This document shows positions 6,068 through 16,142 of a stretch of DNA of 64,000 bases, piece after piece (within the stretch, counting starts at the first letter, position 1; every line of letters starts with the position of its first letter). The stretch is taken from the NCBI RefSeq assembly GCF_001183865.1, contig NZ_CP012020.1, positions 2,041,839 through 2,105,838 on the forward strand. The letters are read 5' to 3'. This DNA comes from Methylophilus sp. TWE2. GTDB taxonomy: Bacteria; Pseudomonadota; Gammaproteobacteria; Burkholderiales; Methylophilaceae. The position numbers were made by a program, and so were the translations under genes. The notes beneath the pieces are model-generated. The model saw nothing but the letters and a program-made list of their open reading frames with translations. It had not been told where the DNA came from and ran no database searches.

Positions 6068-8737
6068 ATGGCAACGCATTCGCAAGCACACCTCAATGAA
6101 ACTGACGCACAGGAAACGCAAGAATGGCTAGAAGCCCTCAGTGCCGTCATTGAGAATGAAGGGCCAGAACGCGCCCACTTCCTGCTGGAAGCAATGATTG
6201 ATCAGGCTCGCCGTTCAGGCGGCCATTTGCCTTATAAAGCAACCACCGCATACGTTAACACCATCCCTACCCACCTGCAGGCCAAACTGCAAGGTGACCC
6301 GGAGATGGAACGCCGTATACGCGCACTGATCCGCTGGAACGCGATCATGACCGTATTGCGCGCGAATGAAAAATCACCAGGCATTGGCGGCCACATCGCC
6401 AGCTTCCAGTCAGCGGCAACATTGTACGATGTTGGTTTTAACCACTTTTTCCGCGCAGCCAATGAAAGCTTTGGCGGTGACTGTGTCTATTTCCAGGGCC
6501 ACTCCTCTCCAGGCGTGTACGCCCGCGCTTTCCTCGAAGGTCGTATTACAGAAGAACAAATGGACAACTTCCGCCAGGAAACCGGCGGCAATGGCTTGTC
6601 CAGTTACCCTCACCCATGGCTGATGCCTGATTTCTGGCAGTTCCCTACCGTTTCCATGGGTTTAGGTCCATTAGCGGGTATTTATCAGGCACGTTTCCTC
6701 AAGTATCTACACAACCGCGGTATTGCCGATACGGCTGATCGCAAGGTCTGGGTATTCTGTGGTGACGGCGAGATGGATGAGCCGGAATCACAAGGCGCGA
6801 TCTCACTGGCGGCACGTGAAGGTTTGGACAATCTGATTTTTGTGATCAACTGTAACTTGCAGCGTCTGGATGGCCCGGTGCGCGGCAACGGCAAAATCAT
6901 CCAGGAACTGGAATCCAACTTCCGTGGCGCCGGCTGGAACGCGATCAAGGTCATCTGGGGTTCCTACTGGGATCCACTGTTGGCGATGGATAAAGACGGC
7001 CTGTTGCGTAAGCGCATGGAAGAATGCGTGGATGGTGAATACCAGAACTTTAAACAAAAAGGTGGCGCGTACACACGTGAGCACTTCTTTGGCAAATATC
7101 CTGAGCTGCGTGAAATGGTAGCTGCGATGTCTGATGCAGACATCTGGCGCCTGAACCGTGGTGGTCACGATCCACACAAAGTGTTTGCGGCTTATCAGTC
7201 TGCAGTGAACCATAAAGGCCAGCCGACCGTCATTTTGGCCAAAACCGTTAAAGGCTACGGTATGGGTGAAGCCGGTGAAGGCCAGAATACCACCCACCAG
7301 CAAAAGAGCATGGATATTGCTTCATTGAAAGCTTTCCGTGACCGTTTTGACCTACCATTGACTGATGAACAGGTAGAAAACCTGTCTTACTACCGTCCGG
7401 CGAAAGACAGCCCTGAAATCAAATACATGATGGAACGTCGTGCTGCCTTGGGTGGCTTTGTGCCTAGCCGTCGCCGTAAAGGCAACGAGCTGACTGTGCC
7501 TGAACTGTCAGCCTTTGAAAACATGCTGGGTGCTACCGGTGACCGTGAAATTTCCACCACCATGGCGTTCGTACGTATCCTGTCTACCCTGGTGCGCGAT
7601 AAACAAGTTGGTAAATACGTGGTGCCTATCGTGCCTGATGAAGCCCGCACCTTCGGTATGGAAGGCATGTTCCGCCAATTGGGTATTTACTCTTCTGTCG
7701 GCCAGCTCTACGAGCCGCAAGACTCTGACCAGGTGATGTTCTACAAGGAATCACAAAGCGGCCAGATACTGGAAGAAGGCATTAACGAGGCTGGTTCATT
7801 TGCCAGCTGGCTGGCTGCAGCGACGTCTTACAGCGTCACCGGCACGCAGATGATTCCGTTCTACATTTACTACTCCATGTTCGGCTTCCAGCGTATCGGC
7901 GACTTTGCCTGGGCCGCAGGCGACAGTCGTGCACGTGGCTTCCTGTTGGGTGCCACCGCAGGCCGCACAACATTGAATGGTGAAGGCTTGCAGCACGAAG
8001 ATGGCCATAGCCACCTGATGTCTGCCACCATCCCGAACTGCATTTCCTACGACCCGACCTTTGCTTACGAGCTGGCCGTGATCATTCAGGAAGGCATGCG
8101 CCGTATGGTGCAAAATCAGGAAGATGTGTATTACTACATCACGCTGATGAACGAGAACTACAGCCACCCAGCCATGCCGGAAGGCAGTGCGGAAGGCATC
8201 CTCAAAGGGATGTATAGCTTCAGTAAGTCCAAAGCCAAAGGTCCTAAGGTACAACTGATGGGCTCAGGCGTGATTTTGCGTGAAGTGATCGCTGCGGCTG
8301 AGTTGCTGGAAAAAGACTGGGGCGTGTCCGCCGATGTATGGAGCGTGACTAGCTTTACCGAGTTGCGCCGTGACGGCATTGATGCGGAACGTCACAACCT
8401 GCTCAACCCGGAAGCCAAACCTAAACTCAGCTACGTGGAAGAGTCGCTCAGAAAAGCTGAAGGTCCGGTGATTGCCTCTACCGACTACATGCGCAGCTTT
8501 GCCGACCAGATTCGTCCGTTTGTACCCAACAGATTCGTGACCCTGGGTACAGACGGTTACGGCCGCTCAGACTCACGTGAAGCGCTGCGTAGCTTCTTTG
8601 AAGTTGACCGCTACTATGTCGTGCTGGCTGCTCTCAAAGCACTGGCTGACGACGGCAAACTGCCTGTCGCCAAAGCGACTGAAGCCATCAAAAAATATAA
8701 TATCGACATTACTCGTGCCAACCCGGCCACGATCTAA
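6068..8737 (+). CDS. aceE: Pyruvate dehydrogenase E1 component (homodimeric)
   Basis: 889 residues from the ATG at 6068 (MATHSQAHLN), preceded by the SD CGGAGAA; an in-frame start at 6020 is less likely. It decarboxylates pyruvate with thiamine diphosphate and transfers the acetyl unit to the lipoyl group of AceF. The ThDP motif GDGEMDEPES is near residue 236. The conserved E1 blocks GHIASF, GHSSPG and LNGEGLQHEDGHS are all present, and the length matches E. coli AceE (887). It is followed 27 bases later by aceF. In obligate methylotrophs of this group the complex mainly supplies acetyl-CoA for biosynthesis (established knowledge of the group). Confidence 0.97.
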   Translation: MATHSQAHLNETDAQETQEWLEALSAVIENEGPERAHFLLEAMIDQARRSGGHLPYKATTAYVNTIPTHLQAKLQGDPEMERRIRALIRWNAIMTVLRANEKSPGIGGHIASFQSAATLYDVGFNHFFRAANESFGGDCVYFQGHSSPGVYARAFLEGRITEEQMDNFRQETGGNGLSSYPHPWLMPDFWQFPTVSMGLGPLAGIYQARFLKYLHNRGIADTADRKVWVFCGDGEMDEPESQGAISLAAREGLDNLIFVINCNLQRLDGPVRGNGKIIQELESNFRGAGWNAIKVIWGSYWDPLLAMDKDGLLRKRMEECVDGEYQNFKQKGGAYTREHFFGKYPELREMVAAMSDADIWRLNRGGHDPHKVFAAYQSAVNHKGQPTVILAKTVKGYGMGEAGEGQNTTHQQKSMDIASLKAFRDRFDLPLTDEQVENLSYYRPAKDSPEIKYMMERRAALGGFVPSRRRKGNELTVPELSAFENMLGATGDREISTTMAFVRILSTLVRDKQVGKYVVPIVPDEARTFGMEGMFRQLGIYSSVGQLYEPQDSDQVMFYKESQSGQILEEGINEAGSFASWLAAATSYSVTGTQMIPFYIYYSMFGFQRIGDFAWAAGDSRARGFLLGATAGRTTLNGEGLQHEDGHSHLMSATIPNCISYDPTFAYELAVIIQEGMRRMVQNQEDVYYYITLMNENYSHPAMPEGSAEGILKGMYSFSKSKAKGPKVQLMGSGVILREVIAAAELLEKDWGVSADVWSVTSFTELRRDGIDAERHNLLNPEAKPKLSYVEESLRKAEGPVIASTDYMRSFADQIRPFVPNRFVTLGTDGYGRSDSREALRSFFEVDRYYVVLAALKALADDGKLPVAKATEAIKKYNIDITRANPATI

Positions 8738-8764
8738 GGTCACGACATAAGGAAAGTACAAAAC

Positions 8765-10108
8765 ATGTCTATCAAAGAAGTACTGGTGCCTGATATCGGC
8801 AACTTTGACAGCGTCGACGTGATTGAAGTCCTGGTCAGCGTGGGTGATACCGTTGCCAAAGAAGACTCACTGATTACTGTTGAATCTGACAAGGCTTCCA
8901 TGGATATCCCCTCCTCACTGTCTGGTGTGGTGAAGGAAATACACATCAAGGTGGGAGATAAAACCAAACAAGGCGCATTGATCCTGACACTCGATACTGC
9001 AGGCGAAGCGGCACCGGCAGAAAAAGTGGCTCCTCAGCCTACGGCCACACCAGTGGTGGCGACTGTGACTGTGGATGAAGCCAAGGTTGCCATTCCTGAG
9101 CCTACGCGCCCAGTCGCAGAAGTGCCTCAGGTGATCCAGCCGCAAGCCACCCCTAACCCGGTGGCGGCCAGCAGTGTTGCCAGCGATGGCAAACTGGCCC
9201 ATGCCAGCCCTTCCGTACGCAAGTTTGCGCGTGAACTGGGCGTAAACCTGTCCCTGGTTAAGGCCAGCGGCCCCAAGAACCGCATCCTGCAATCTGACGT
9301 TCAAGCTTATGTCAAAGGTGAGTTGTCCAAGCCACGTTCTGAAAACATGGGTGTGGGCGGTGGTTTAAGTACTTTGCCGATGCCGGTGATCGACTTCAGC
9401 CAGTTTGGCAGTATCGAAACCAAGCCACTGTCACGCATCAAGAAATTATCCGGGGCCAACCTGCATCGTAACTGGGTGACCGCGCCGCACGTGACACAGT
9501 TTGATGAGGCCGACATTACTGACCTGGAAGACTTCCGCAAATCCATGCTGGCTGAGGCGGAAAAGCGTGGCGTCAAATTGACCTTGCTGGCTTTCCTCAT
9601 GAAAGCGGTAGTCAATGCCCTGCGTACTTACCCTAACTTCAATGCCTCACTGTCACCAGAGGGCGATAGTCTGATCCTCAAGCAGTATTACAACATCGGG
9701 TTCGCCTGCGATACGCCAGACGGTCTGGTCGTGCCTGTCGTGCGTGATGTGAACCAGAAAGATGTGATGGATATCGCACGTGACCTGGCTGACCTCTCTG
9801 CCAAGGCCCGTGAGCGCAAGTTAAAGGTAGAGGAAATGCAAGGCGGCTGCTTTACCATTTCCAGCCTGGGCGGTATCGGTGGCACCATGTTCACGCCTAT
9901 TATCAACTGCCCTGAAGTGGCGATCCTCGGTGTTTCCCGTGCTGCCATGCAGCCGGTTTACAACAAAGACACTGGCGGCTTTGATCCGCGCCTGATCATG
10001 CCATTGTCATTATCATACGATCACCGTGTGATTGACGGTGCCGATGGCGCACGCTTCACCAGCCACCTGCGCGTGATGCTGAGTGATGTGAGACGTTTAT
10101 TGCTCTAA
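8765..10108 (+). CDS. aceF: Pyruvate dehydrogenase E2, dihydrolipoyl acetyltransferase
   Basis: 447-residue acyltransferase core of the pyruvate dehydrogenase complex. Domain order: one lipoyl domain (1-80, lipoyl Lys43 in ESDKASM), an Ala/Pro/Val-rich linker, the peripheral-subunit-binding domain (about 145-185, SPSVRKFARELG), a second linker, and the catalytic domain (about 215-447) with the chloramphenicol-acetyltransferase-like HxxxD motif, H420 and D424 in DHRVIDG. It has a single lipoyl domain, against three in E. coli. The lipoyl domain is closely similar to the one at the N-terminus of LpdA. It ends at a strong terminator. Confidence 0.96.
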   Translation: MSIKEVLVPDIGNFDSVDVIEVLVSVGDTVAKEDSLITVESDKASMDIPSSLSGVVKEIHIKVGDKTKQGALILTLDTAGEAAPAEKVAPQPTATPVVATVTVDEAKVAIPEPTRPVAEVPQVIQPQATPNPVAASSVASDGKLAHASPSVRKFARELGVNLSLVKASGPKNRILQSDVQAYVKGELSKPRSENMGVGGGLSTLPMPVIDFSQFGSIETKPLSRIKKLSGANLHRNWVTAPHVTQFDEADITDLEDFRKSMLAEAEKRGVKLTLLAFLMKAVVNALRTYPNFNASLSPEGDSLILKQYYNIGFACDTPDGLVVPVVRDVNQKDVMDIARDLADLSAKARERKLKVEEMQGGCFTISSLGGIGGTMFTPIINCPEVAILGVSRAAMQPVYNKDTGGFDPRLIMPLSLSYDHRVIDGADGARFTSHLRVMLSDVRRLLL

Positions 10109-10120
10109 GCTAGTAAATGC

Positions 10121-10155
10121 AACACAAAGGGCGCTTTAAGCGCCCTTTGTGTTTT
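10121..10155. terminator. Bidirectional rho-independent terminator
   Basis: Perfect 15-bp stem (10121-10135 and 10139-10153) with a 3-base loop, ending in a short T run on the plus strand and preceded by A/T-rich sequence that serves the minus strand. It closes aceEF and, because the next gene ends at 10154, also the convergent minus-strand gene. Confidence 0.88.
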
Positions 10156-10564
10156 AATTTAGCGGTCTCTGCTGCATAAAATCACCGCTCTTGATCTGCG
10201 CTTTATCTTCTACTGACCATTGGTATAAGTAAATCCAGACAGTGTCATAACGCTTGCCATTGATGGCATTAATGGAAACATAGCTGCGCTTGTATTCTGC
10301 AGGCTGGATATGTTGCTGCGCACACTCTTCGTAATCATCCAGCACGTTCAGCATGGTTACTGGATCATGTAATCTATAGATCTCTCCATACACGCGATCG
10401 CTGTCAGATTCTGAAGTAATCACACCAGGATAATAAGTGATATGGAACATGCGGCCTTGAAACCAGCCCTCTGTTATAAATTCTGCGTTCTCGGCCAGAT
10501 ACCTCGCCATCGCATTATGGTTACCTTTACGCAAAGTGCCATAAACAAATAGTAAATCAGACAT
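10154..10564 (-). CDS. Gamma-glutamylcyclotransferase-like (AIG2/GGCT) protein
   Basis: 136 residues with the GGCT fold signature at the N-terminus, FVYGTLRKGNHN (residues 6-17), and an acidic DDYEEC segment near residue 76 that supplies the expected catalytic glutamate. Members cleave gamma-glutamyl amides or peptides to 5-oxoproline; the substrate here is undefined. The protein is soluble, with no signal peptide. It lies nine bases downstream of the radical SAM gene on the same strand, so the two are probably cotranscribed, although they have no obvious functional link. Confidence 0.82.
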   Translation of the reverse strand: MSDLLFVYGTLRKGNHNAMARYLAENAEFITEGWFQGRMFHITYYPGVITSESDSDRVYGEIYRLHDPVTMLNVLDDYEECAQQHIQPAEYKRSYVSINAINGKRYDTVWIYLYQWSVEDKAQIKSGDFMQQRPLN

Positions 10565-10573
10565 AGCAGGTCT

Positions 10574-11662
10574 TTAGAATAAGGCCAATTGTGGATGATT
10601 GGCTGTCGCTTGCCAGGCGGCAGGTACAGAGAGCAAGTCAGTACAAAAACCGGTCCGCTCTCCCGACATGCCTAATTTATGGCAACTGAGTTTAAAGCGA
10701 TGCGCAAGCAGATCAGCAAAAATACCTTCGCCACGCATGCGCTGGCCAAAACCGCTTTGGTAGGCTTTTCCACCCCGGCTTTGCTTCACAATGCTCATAA
10801 CATGGCTGGCTTTGAGCGGAAAATACTGTTGCAGCCATTGCTCAAACAAGTCGCTCAACTCATGAGGAAGACGCAAAAACACATAACCCGCTTTTCGGGC
10901 GCCAGCCGCATGTGCTTTTTCCAAGATCTGCTCCATATCGCAATCGGTGAGCGCAGGGATCACAGGTGCGACCATGACGCCGGTAGGAATGCCTGCTTCG
11001 CTGAGTTTGCGTAAAGTTTCAAACCTGCGCTCCGGGGCTGCGGCACGAGGTTCCAGCCGGCGTGCTACTTGTCTGTCCAGCGTCGTAATGCTGACGTAAA
11101 TACTGGTCAACCGTTTGGCAGCCATGGGCGCAATCAGGTCAATATCGCGCTCGACTAGCGAAGATTTGGTAACCAGACTGAATGGATGATTGGCTTCGCT
11201 GAGCACCTGGATAATTTGCCTGGTCAATTGATATTCTCGTTCAATCGGTTGGTAACCGTCCGTATTCATGCCCAGTGCAATCGGTTTGCATTGATATTTT
11301 GGATGTGCCAGCTCTTTTTTCAGGAGTGCTACGGCATCAGCCTTCATTAACAGCCGCGACTCAAAATCCAGCCCTGGCGACATGCCTAAATAGGCATGCG
11401 TAGGACGTGCGTAGCAGTATATGCAGCCATGTTCGCATCCGCGATAAGGGTTCAGGGTACGGTCAAAAGGCAGGTCGGGCGATTGAATGTAGTTGATGAC
11501 CGACTTAGAGGCATCCAGCATCACTTCAGTCCGTAATGGGGGCGCCTCTTCATCCAGGCTCCCCCAGCCATCATCCAGTGACTCACGGGTATGTGGATCA
11601 AAACGGCTGACCAGATTACTACTGGCCGCACGTCCTTTATAAATAAGAGGTTTTTCATTCAT
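10574..11662 (-). CDS. PA0069-family radical SAM protein
   Basis: 362 residues from the ATG at 11662 (MNEKPLIYKG), with an AGGA about ten bases upstream; an in-frame TTG at 11695 is an alternative. The iron-sulfur cluster motif is C76-x3-C80-x2-C83 (YRGCEHGCIYCYARP), the radical SAM CX3CX2C. The long N-terminal region (RxDPHTRE, NPYRGCEHGC) is typical of the PA0069/SplB-related family found in many proteobacteria. By family it should bind S-adenosylmethionine and a [4Fe-4S] cluster; the reaction is unknown, and similarity to spore photoproduct lyase-like proteins is distant. Confidence 0.85.
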   Translation of the reverse strand: MNEKPLIYKGRAASSNLVSRFDPHTRESLDDGWGSLDEEAPPLRTEVMLDASKSVINYIQSPDLPFDRTLNPYRGCEHGCIYCYARPTHAYLGMSPGLDFESRLLMKADAVALLKKELAHPKYQCKPIALGMNTDGYQPIEREYQLTRQIIQVLSEANHPFSLVTKSSLVERDIDLIAPMAAKRLTSIYVSITTLDRQVARRLEPRAAAPERRFETLRKLSEAGIPTGVMVAPVIPALTDCDMEQILEKAHAAGARKAGYVFLRLPHELSDLFEQWLQQYFPLKASHVMSIVKQSRGGKAYQSGFGQRMRGEGIFADLLAHRFKLSCHKLGMSGERTGFCTDLLSVPAAWQATANHPQLALF

Positions 11663-11751
11663 AACACACCATTCCTGAAAAAAGGCCTCTGACAAATGCT
11701 ATTCGTTGTTGTTTTACCCTGCCAAAACCTTAAGCTGACAAATTGAACGCA

Positions 11752-14313
11752 TTAGCGTTTTTCCGATATCCACTGGCATGCCAATGCACTCCAATAAGGA
11801 AGCGATTGCAGGGCCAGCATAGAGACCCATAATTGCGCATCCAGATTGCTAAAGCCACGTGAGTAAAGCATAGCCGCTGCACAGAGCAGCAGAGAAACCA
11901 GAATCGTCAGCTCTTCTTTGATTGGTGCGATGAGCTGCCAATTGCTCAGTTTGGCCTTGGTTTTATTGGTCACGACGAACACACCCGCCTTGTGCGTCAG
12001 GCCACTGATGATCCCTCTGGCAATTGCATGTGATAAACCCAGGCTCGCCAGCGATGCGCCAAAGATATCCATCCAGCTGCAATGCATGGTCTTGCGGTAT
12101 AGCACTGGTCCCAAAATGGCCTTGATCGCCAGGAAACACAGGATAGGCACAATCATCACCACCACTGGCAAGCTGAAGTATTTAGGAAACGTCAGCATGG
12201 CAATCGTCCAGCCAATAGAGCCAATGGTAAAAAGTAGTTGCAAGGCTTCACCAAACCAGCCGAACCAGCCAGTTAAAAAGTGGTAGCGCTGGCTGAAGTT
12301 GAGTGATGATTTGCCCAGTAGCTTGGGCATATGGTGCTTGAGAATCTGCATGGCACCAAATGCCCAGCGGTTGCGCTGGGATTTAAGCGCCTTGAAGTTA
12401 GCTGGCGTGAGGCCACGGCCAAAGGTTTCGTCGATATAGCGCAGCTCCATATTATTTTCGAGCAAACGTAAACCGAGCTCGGTATCCTCACAAATACACC
12501 ACTCAGACCAGCCGCCCAGTGTTTGCAGCGATTCTCTACGGATGAGCGTCATCGTACCATGCTGGATCAAGGCATTACGCTCATGGCGGTGATGCATGCC
12601 AATCCGGAAAAAGCCTTCAAATTCCCAGTTACACATGCGGTGGAAGAAGCTATGTTCCCACTCACGGTGCGCCTGAGGTGCCTGCACTACTGCCACCTGA
12701 GACTCCAGAAAATGCGGCACTAGGTCAGACAACCAGTCGGGCGTGACCACGTAGTCAGCATCCACCACGCCAACCACTTGCGCATCAGGATGGGTTTTAT
12801 CGAGCGCAAAATTCAGCGCACCCGCTTTAAAGCCTGGCCATGAAGGCAAGTGATAAAAATGGAAGTTATCCGGCATATTGGCCATGTAAGCCTCTAGCGG
12901 TTTCCATTTGGCTTCATCCTTGGTGTTGTTATCCACCACAATCACTTCATAGCGTGTGTAGTTCAAATGACGCAAGCTGTCGATGGTGGCGATCACCATT
13001 TCCGGCGGCTCGTTGTAACAAGCCAGATGGATAGAAACAAATAATTCCTGGTCCGCGGGTAAGGGCTGCGCACGTTTAAACAAGCGCCGCCAGTAAGGCT
13101 TAAACATCACTTCACTAAACTCGGCCGCGTAAATCATCAGGACCATGGAAGTCAGTGCGATGCCTAAAATCAGACCTACCAGCACGACAAAGTCACGTAG
13201 CGTATAGTAATAATCCCCTGGCAGGTTCCAGGCAATGGTCAGCGTAGTAATACAGGCCTGGAACAAGATCGCCATTGATAATACACCACCAATGCCCCAA
13301 TGCTTGAAACGCCAAGCAATAAGCATCAGCGGAATAAATGCCAGTACCGTTGACCAGGTCGCCTTGGCAATCCAGCGTGTATTAGGCGGTACAGCACCTT
13401 GCAAAGAGTACTTCTGGTGACGGTCAGCGTTATACATGCCCCAATAAGCCCCCGCCCAGCCTTCCAGCGCCACTTTCCAAGGCTGATCAAATGCTTCCAT
13501 CAAGTAAAAATCCAGGTCCTCAATGGAGTTACGTGCCAAAAACTCGCGGATAAAACGTGCCTGGTTCACCTCACTGGCAACGGAAGCGCCGATAGATGGC
13601 CCACGGCTAGGCCAGCCGACTTCGGTAATTACAATTTTCTTGCGTGGATAGGCTTCCATTAACTGGTTATAACGCTCAATCGTATATTGCACTGCCTTCT
13701 CGACCGGCACACCTTCATGGTACGGCAGCAGGTGAACTGCAATATAGTCTACGTGTTTAACGAGTTCAGGGTTTTTAATCCAGACGTGCCATGGTTCGGC
13801 AGTAGATACCGGCACATTGCTATGCTCACGCACAAAATCCAGGTAACCAATCAATGACTGTACCGGCAAGTCATTACGTAACAAAGCCTCGTTACCAACA
13901 ATCACGCGGTCAATATTGCTGTAGTTGTCGAGCTTCTCCAGTAGCGCAGAGACTTCACGCGTATTCTTCATGTTGTCGGTATCAATCCACGCCCCGGCGA
14001 TCACGTTCATATTGCGCTTGGCAGCGAGGGGAATCACCTCGTTAAGATCCAGCGATGAATACATGCGGATATGACGGGTATGTTTACGCATCAGGTCGAG
14101 ATCTTCTGCCAATTCGGCCGTACTCGGATGCTGGCCTTCGAGCGGGCTTTGATTGGCGCGATAGCCGGTGTAAGCAAACCCATTCACAGTAGGTTTCACA
14201 TTAATGAGCGGCAAGGCACGGTTTGTCAGCGCCCACAAGCCGAAATGCAAGGCCGAAAACAGAATGGCAAATACCAGGCCAGGAATTAGTTTTTTAAACC
14301 AGGAAACGATCAC
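11752..14313 (-). CDS. GH17-GT2 fusion, NdvB-like beta-1,3-glucan synthase
   Basis: 853-residue inner-membrane protein. After a first transmembrane helix (about 10-30), a GH17-like domain spans about 45-310 with the acid/base glutamate in VGNEALLR and the nucleophile in ITEVGWPSRG. Three hydrophobic helices follow (about 320-415), then a processive family-2 glycosyltransferase domain (about 425-670) with DNNT, VVDADYVV, CEDTELG and QRNRW, and further membrane helices to the C-terminus. This architecture resembles NdvB proteins that make periplasmic or cyclic beta-1,3-glucans. The start is a GTG (14313) with a purine-rich leader. It lies 44 bases downstream of a second GH17 gene, with which it probably forms an operon. 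Confidence 0.87.
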   Translation of the reverse strand: MIVSWFKKLIPGLVFAILFSALHFGLWALTNRALPLINVKPTVNGFAYTGYRANQSPLEGQHPSTAELAEDLDLMRKHTRHIRMYSSLDLNEVIPLAAKRNMNVIAGAWIDTDNMKNTREVSALLEKLDNYSNIDRVIVGNEALLRNDLPVQSLIGYLDFVREHSNVPVSTAEPWHVWIKNPELVKHVDYIAVHLLPYHEGVPVEKAVQYTIERYNQLMEAYPRKKIVITEVGWPSRGPSIGASVASEVNQARFIREFLARNSIEDLDFYLMEAFDQPWKVALEGWAGAYWGMYNADRHQKYSLQGAVPPNTRWIAKATWSTVLAFIPLMLIAWRFKHWGIGGVLSMAILFQACITTLTIAWNLPGDYYYTLRDFVVLVGLILGIALTSMVLMIYAAEFSEVMFKPYWRRLFKRAQPLPADQELFVSIHLACYNEPPEMVIATIDSLRHLNYTRYEVIVVDNNTKDEAKWKPLEAYMANMPDNFHFYHLPSWPGFKAGALNFALDKTHPDAQVVGVVDADYVVTPDWLSDLVPHFLESQVAVVQAPQAHREWEHSFFHRMCNWEFEGFFRIGMHHRHERNALIQHGTMTLIRRESLQTLGGWSEWCICEDTELGLRLLENNMELRYIDETFGRGLTPANFKALKSQRNRWAFGAMQILKHHMPKLLGKSSLNFSQRYHFLTGWFGWFGEALQLLFTIGSIGWTIAMLTFPKYFSLPVVVMIVPILCFLAIKAILGPVLYRKTMHCSWMDIFGASLASLGLSHAIARGIISGLTHKAGVFVVTNKTKAKLSNWQLIAPIKEELTILVSLLLCAAAMLYSRGFSNLDAQLWVSMLALQSLPYWSALACQWISEKR

Positions 14314-14357
14314 TTCTCACTCTTTCCATCAATGAATGATGTGTTTATTTAAATCTT

Positions 14358-15935
14358 CTATTCACGGCCAAGTTGCAGACTTCTGGCTGGCAATACAAAC
14401 AGGGCCAGACCACATACCCCGCACCACCACCAGGCCATGATATTGCCGGGCTCCATCATGGCGACAGCGACGGCCATATTGGCAGCCATTATCCCCATGA
14501 CAGCAGTTAACCAGAAACCCGCTTGATTCAAGGTTGCGACAGACGCCTGGCGTACAGTCGCCGAGATCAGCGAAATCGTCATCAACGCCATTGGCAAGCA
14601 AACCAGGATCAGTGGGAAATCGAGATATCGACCATTAATCGCCAGGCCAGCACTGGTCAATAAAAATGTGAGGGCGAGCAATCGTAACAAGGATTGTTCG
14701 AGACAGATGTACACCTTCAATCCCAACCATTGCCGCAATTGCAGCCATACCAGCGCCCAGCCTAACAGCACCAGCCCGCCTAACATGGCATATTCGCCGG
14801 TATTGCGCGCAGCCATATGGATATAATTGATTTGCAAATATGCGTGCAAACCTGCGGCCAAACCAGTCAAGACAATTAATATTTTGTGGCGGGCAGACAA
14901 CTGCGTGTACTGCCCCCACGCCGCGCCAAGCAGTGCCAGCACTAGTGCAACCAGATAGGGTTTAAAGCCATCAGAACGTTCAGCCATGGCACCTTGCAGA
15001 CTGAATTTTGGCTGCAGGTCAGTATCCAGCACGCCCCAGTAGCCGCCAACGGTGCCTTCAAGTTCACGCTTCCATGGCTGGTCTACCGCCTCAATCACAT
15101 TGTATTGCCAATGGTTTTGCTGCGCAGCATTTAAAAACCCGCGCATGTAGAGCGCCTGGTTAATGGCGCTGGGTTTGGACCAAAAACGCTGGCGCCCTTG
15201 TGAGGGCCAACCGGTTTCGCCAATCAGGATTGGCTTTTTAAACACGGTGCCCAGATGCCCCATGACAGAAGCAGTATGTGCAACCGCCTGCTCAATCGCA
15301 ACCGGTTTGTCTTCCCAGTAAGGCAGAATATGCACGGTAACAAAATCGACATCCTGCTCCAATGTCGGATGCTTGAGCCAAAACTCCCAGACATCAGCAT
15401 AGGTAATGGGTGTTTTGGTATTTGCCTTGGCCCATTGCAGGTATTCATGCATTTTGGGCTCAGACTGCTCACCACGTAGCAATACTTCATTGCCCACCAC
15501 CAAGCCACGTACAGTGTCAGGGTATTGGTTGGCCTGTTGTACGGCAAGTTGTAACTCTTTCATATTTAAGTCATCAACCCAGCCGATCCAGACACCCAGA
15601 ATCACCTTCATACCTAATTTTTGTGCGGCTTTGGGCACATAATCCAAGCCTTGTGATACTGAGTACGTGCGTACGCACTTTGTGACTTTGGATAATGCCT
15701 GCAAGTCCTGCTCGATCTGCAGAGGGTCCACAAAACTATCTTTAACCGTTGGATTCATGCCCGGCTTGTAGTATGGCGCATACGAAACGCATTGCAATGG
15801 CAATGCCTCCGCAACAGCATCAATCAATACTTTTGGCTGTTGCAGACGCCATACATAGTAGAAAGAGCCGATCAAAAACAAAGTCAGCCAGACAACCGGT
15901 GAAACTCGAGATAACAAACGCTGCAATATGATCAC
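14358..15935 (-). CDS. Membrane-anchored GH17 glucanase/transglucosylase
   Basis: 525 residues. One N-terminal membrane helix (about 12-30) precedes a periplasmic GH17 domain (about 45-310) with the catalytic pair VGNEVLLRGE and IGETGWPSQG; about eight hydrophobic segments follow at the C-terminus (about 325-515). It is clearly homologous to the GH17 half of the downstream synthase, so the pair probably arose by duplication. Likely role: cutting, branching or cyclising the beta-1,3-glucan made by the neighbour (inference). The start codon is GTG, as in the neighbour. The 207 bases upstream hold a small TGCTA-A5-TAGCA hairpin at 15948-15962 and no other gene I can support. Confidence 0.82.
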   Translation of the reverse strand: MIILQRLLSRVSPVVWLTLFLIGSFYYVWRLQQPKVLIDAVAEALPLQCVSYAPYYKPGMNPTVKDSFVDPLQIEQDLQALSKVTKCVRTYSVSQGLDYVPKAAQKLGMKVILGVWIGWVDDLNMKELQLAVQQANQYPDTVRGLVVGNEVLLRGEQSEPKMHEYLQWAKANTKTPITYADVWEFWLKHPTLEQDVDFVTVHILPYWEDKPVAIEQAVAHTASVMGHLGTVFKKPILIGETGWPSQGRQRFWSKPSAINQALYMRGFLNAAQQNHWQYNVIEAVDQPWKRELEGTVGGYWGVLDTDLQPKFSLQGAMAERSDGFKPYLVALVLALLGAAWGQYTQLSARHKILIVLTGLAAGLHAYLQINYIHMAARNTGEYAMLGGLVLLGWALVWLQLRQWLGLKVYICLEQSLLRLLALTFLLTSAGLAINGRYLDFPLILVCLPMALMTISLISATVRQASVATLNQAGFWLTAVMGIMAANMAVAVAMMEPGNIMAWWWCGVCGLALFVLPARSLQLGRE

Positions 15936-16142
15936 CCTGAACGGAATTGCTAAAAAATAGCAGTTATTCTCTCATAAATACCCACCCCTTGCGTCCTGCT
16001 TTTCAGCAACGAAAGGCACAAATACTCCAAAAGAGACTTGGTAAATTAGTCAATTGGACTTATGATAAAACGTATTCAAAAGTCTCGCTAAAAACACAGG
16101 CTTTTAAACCTCTCACGCCAAAACAACTATCTCAGAAGTCAT

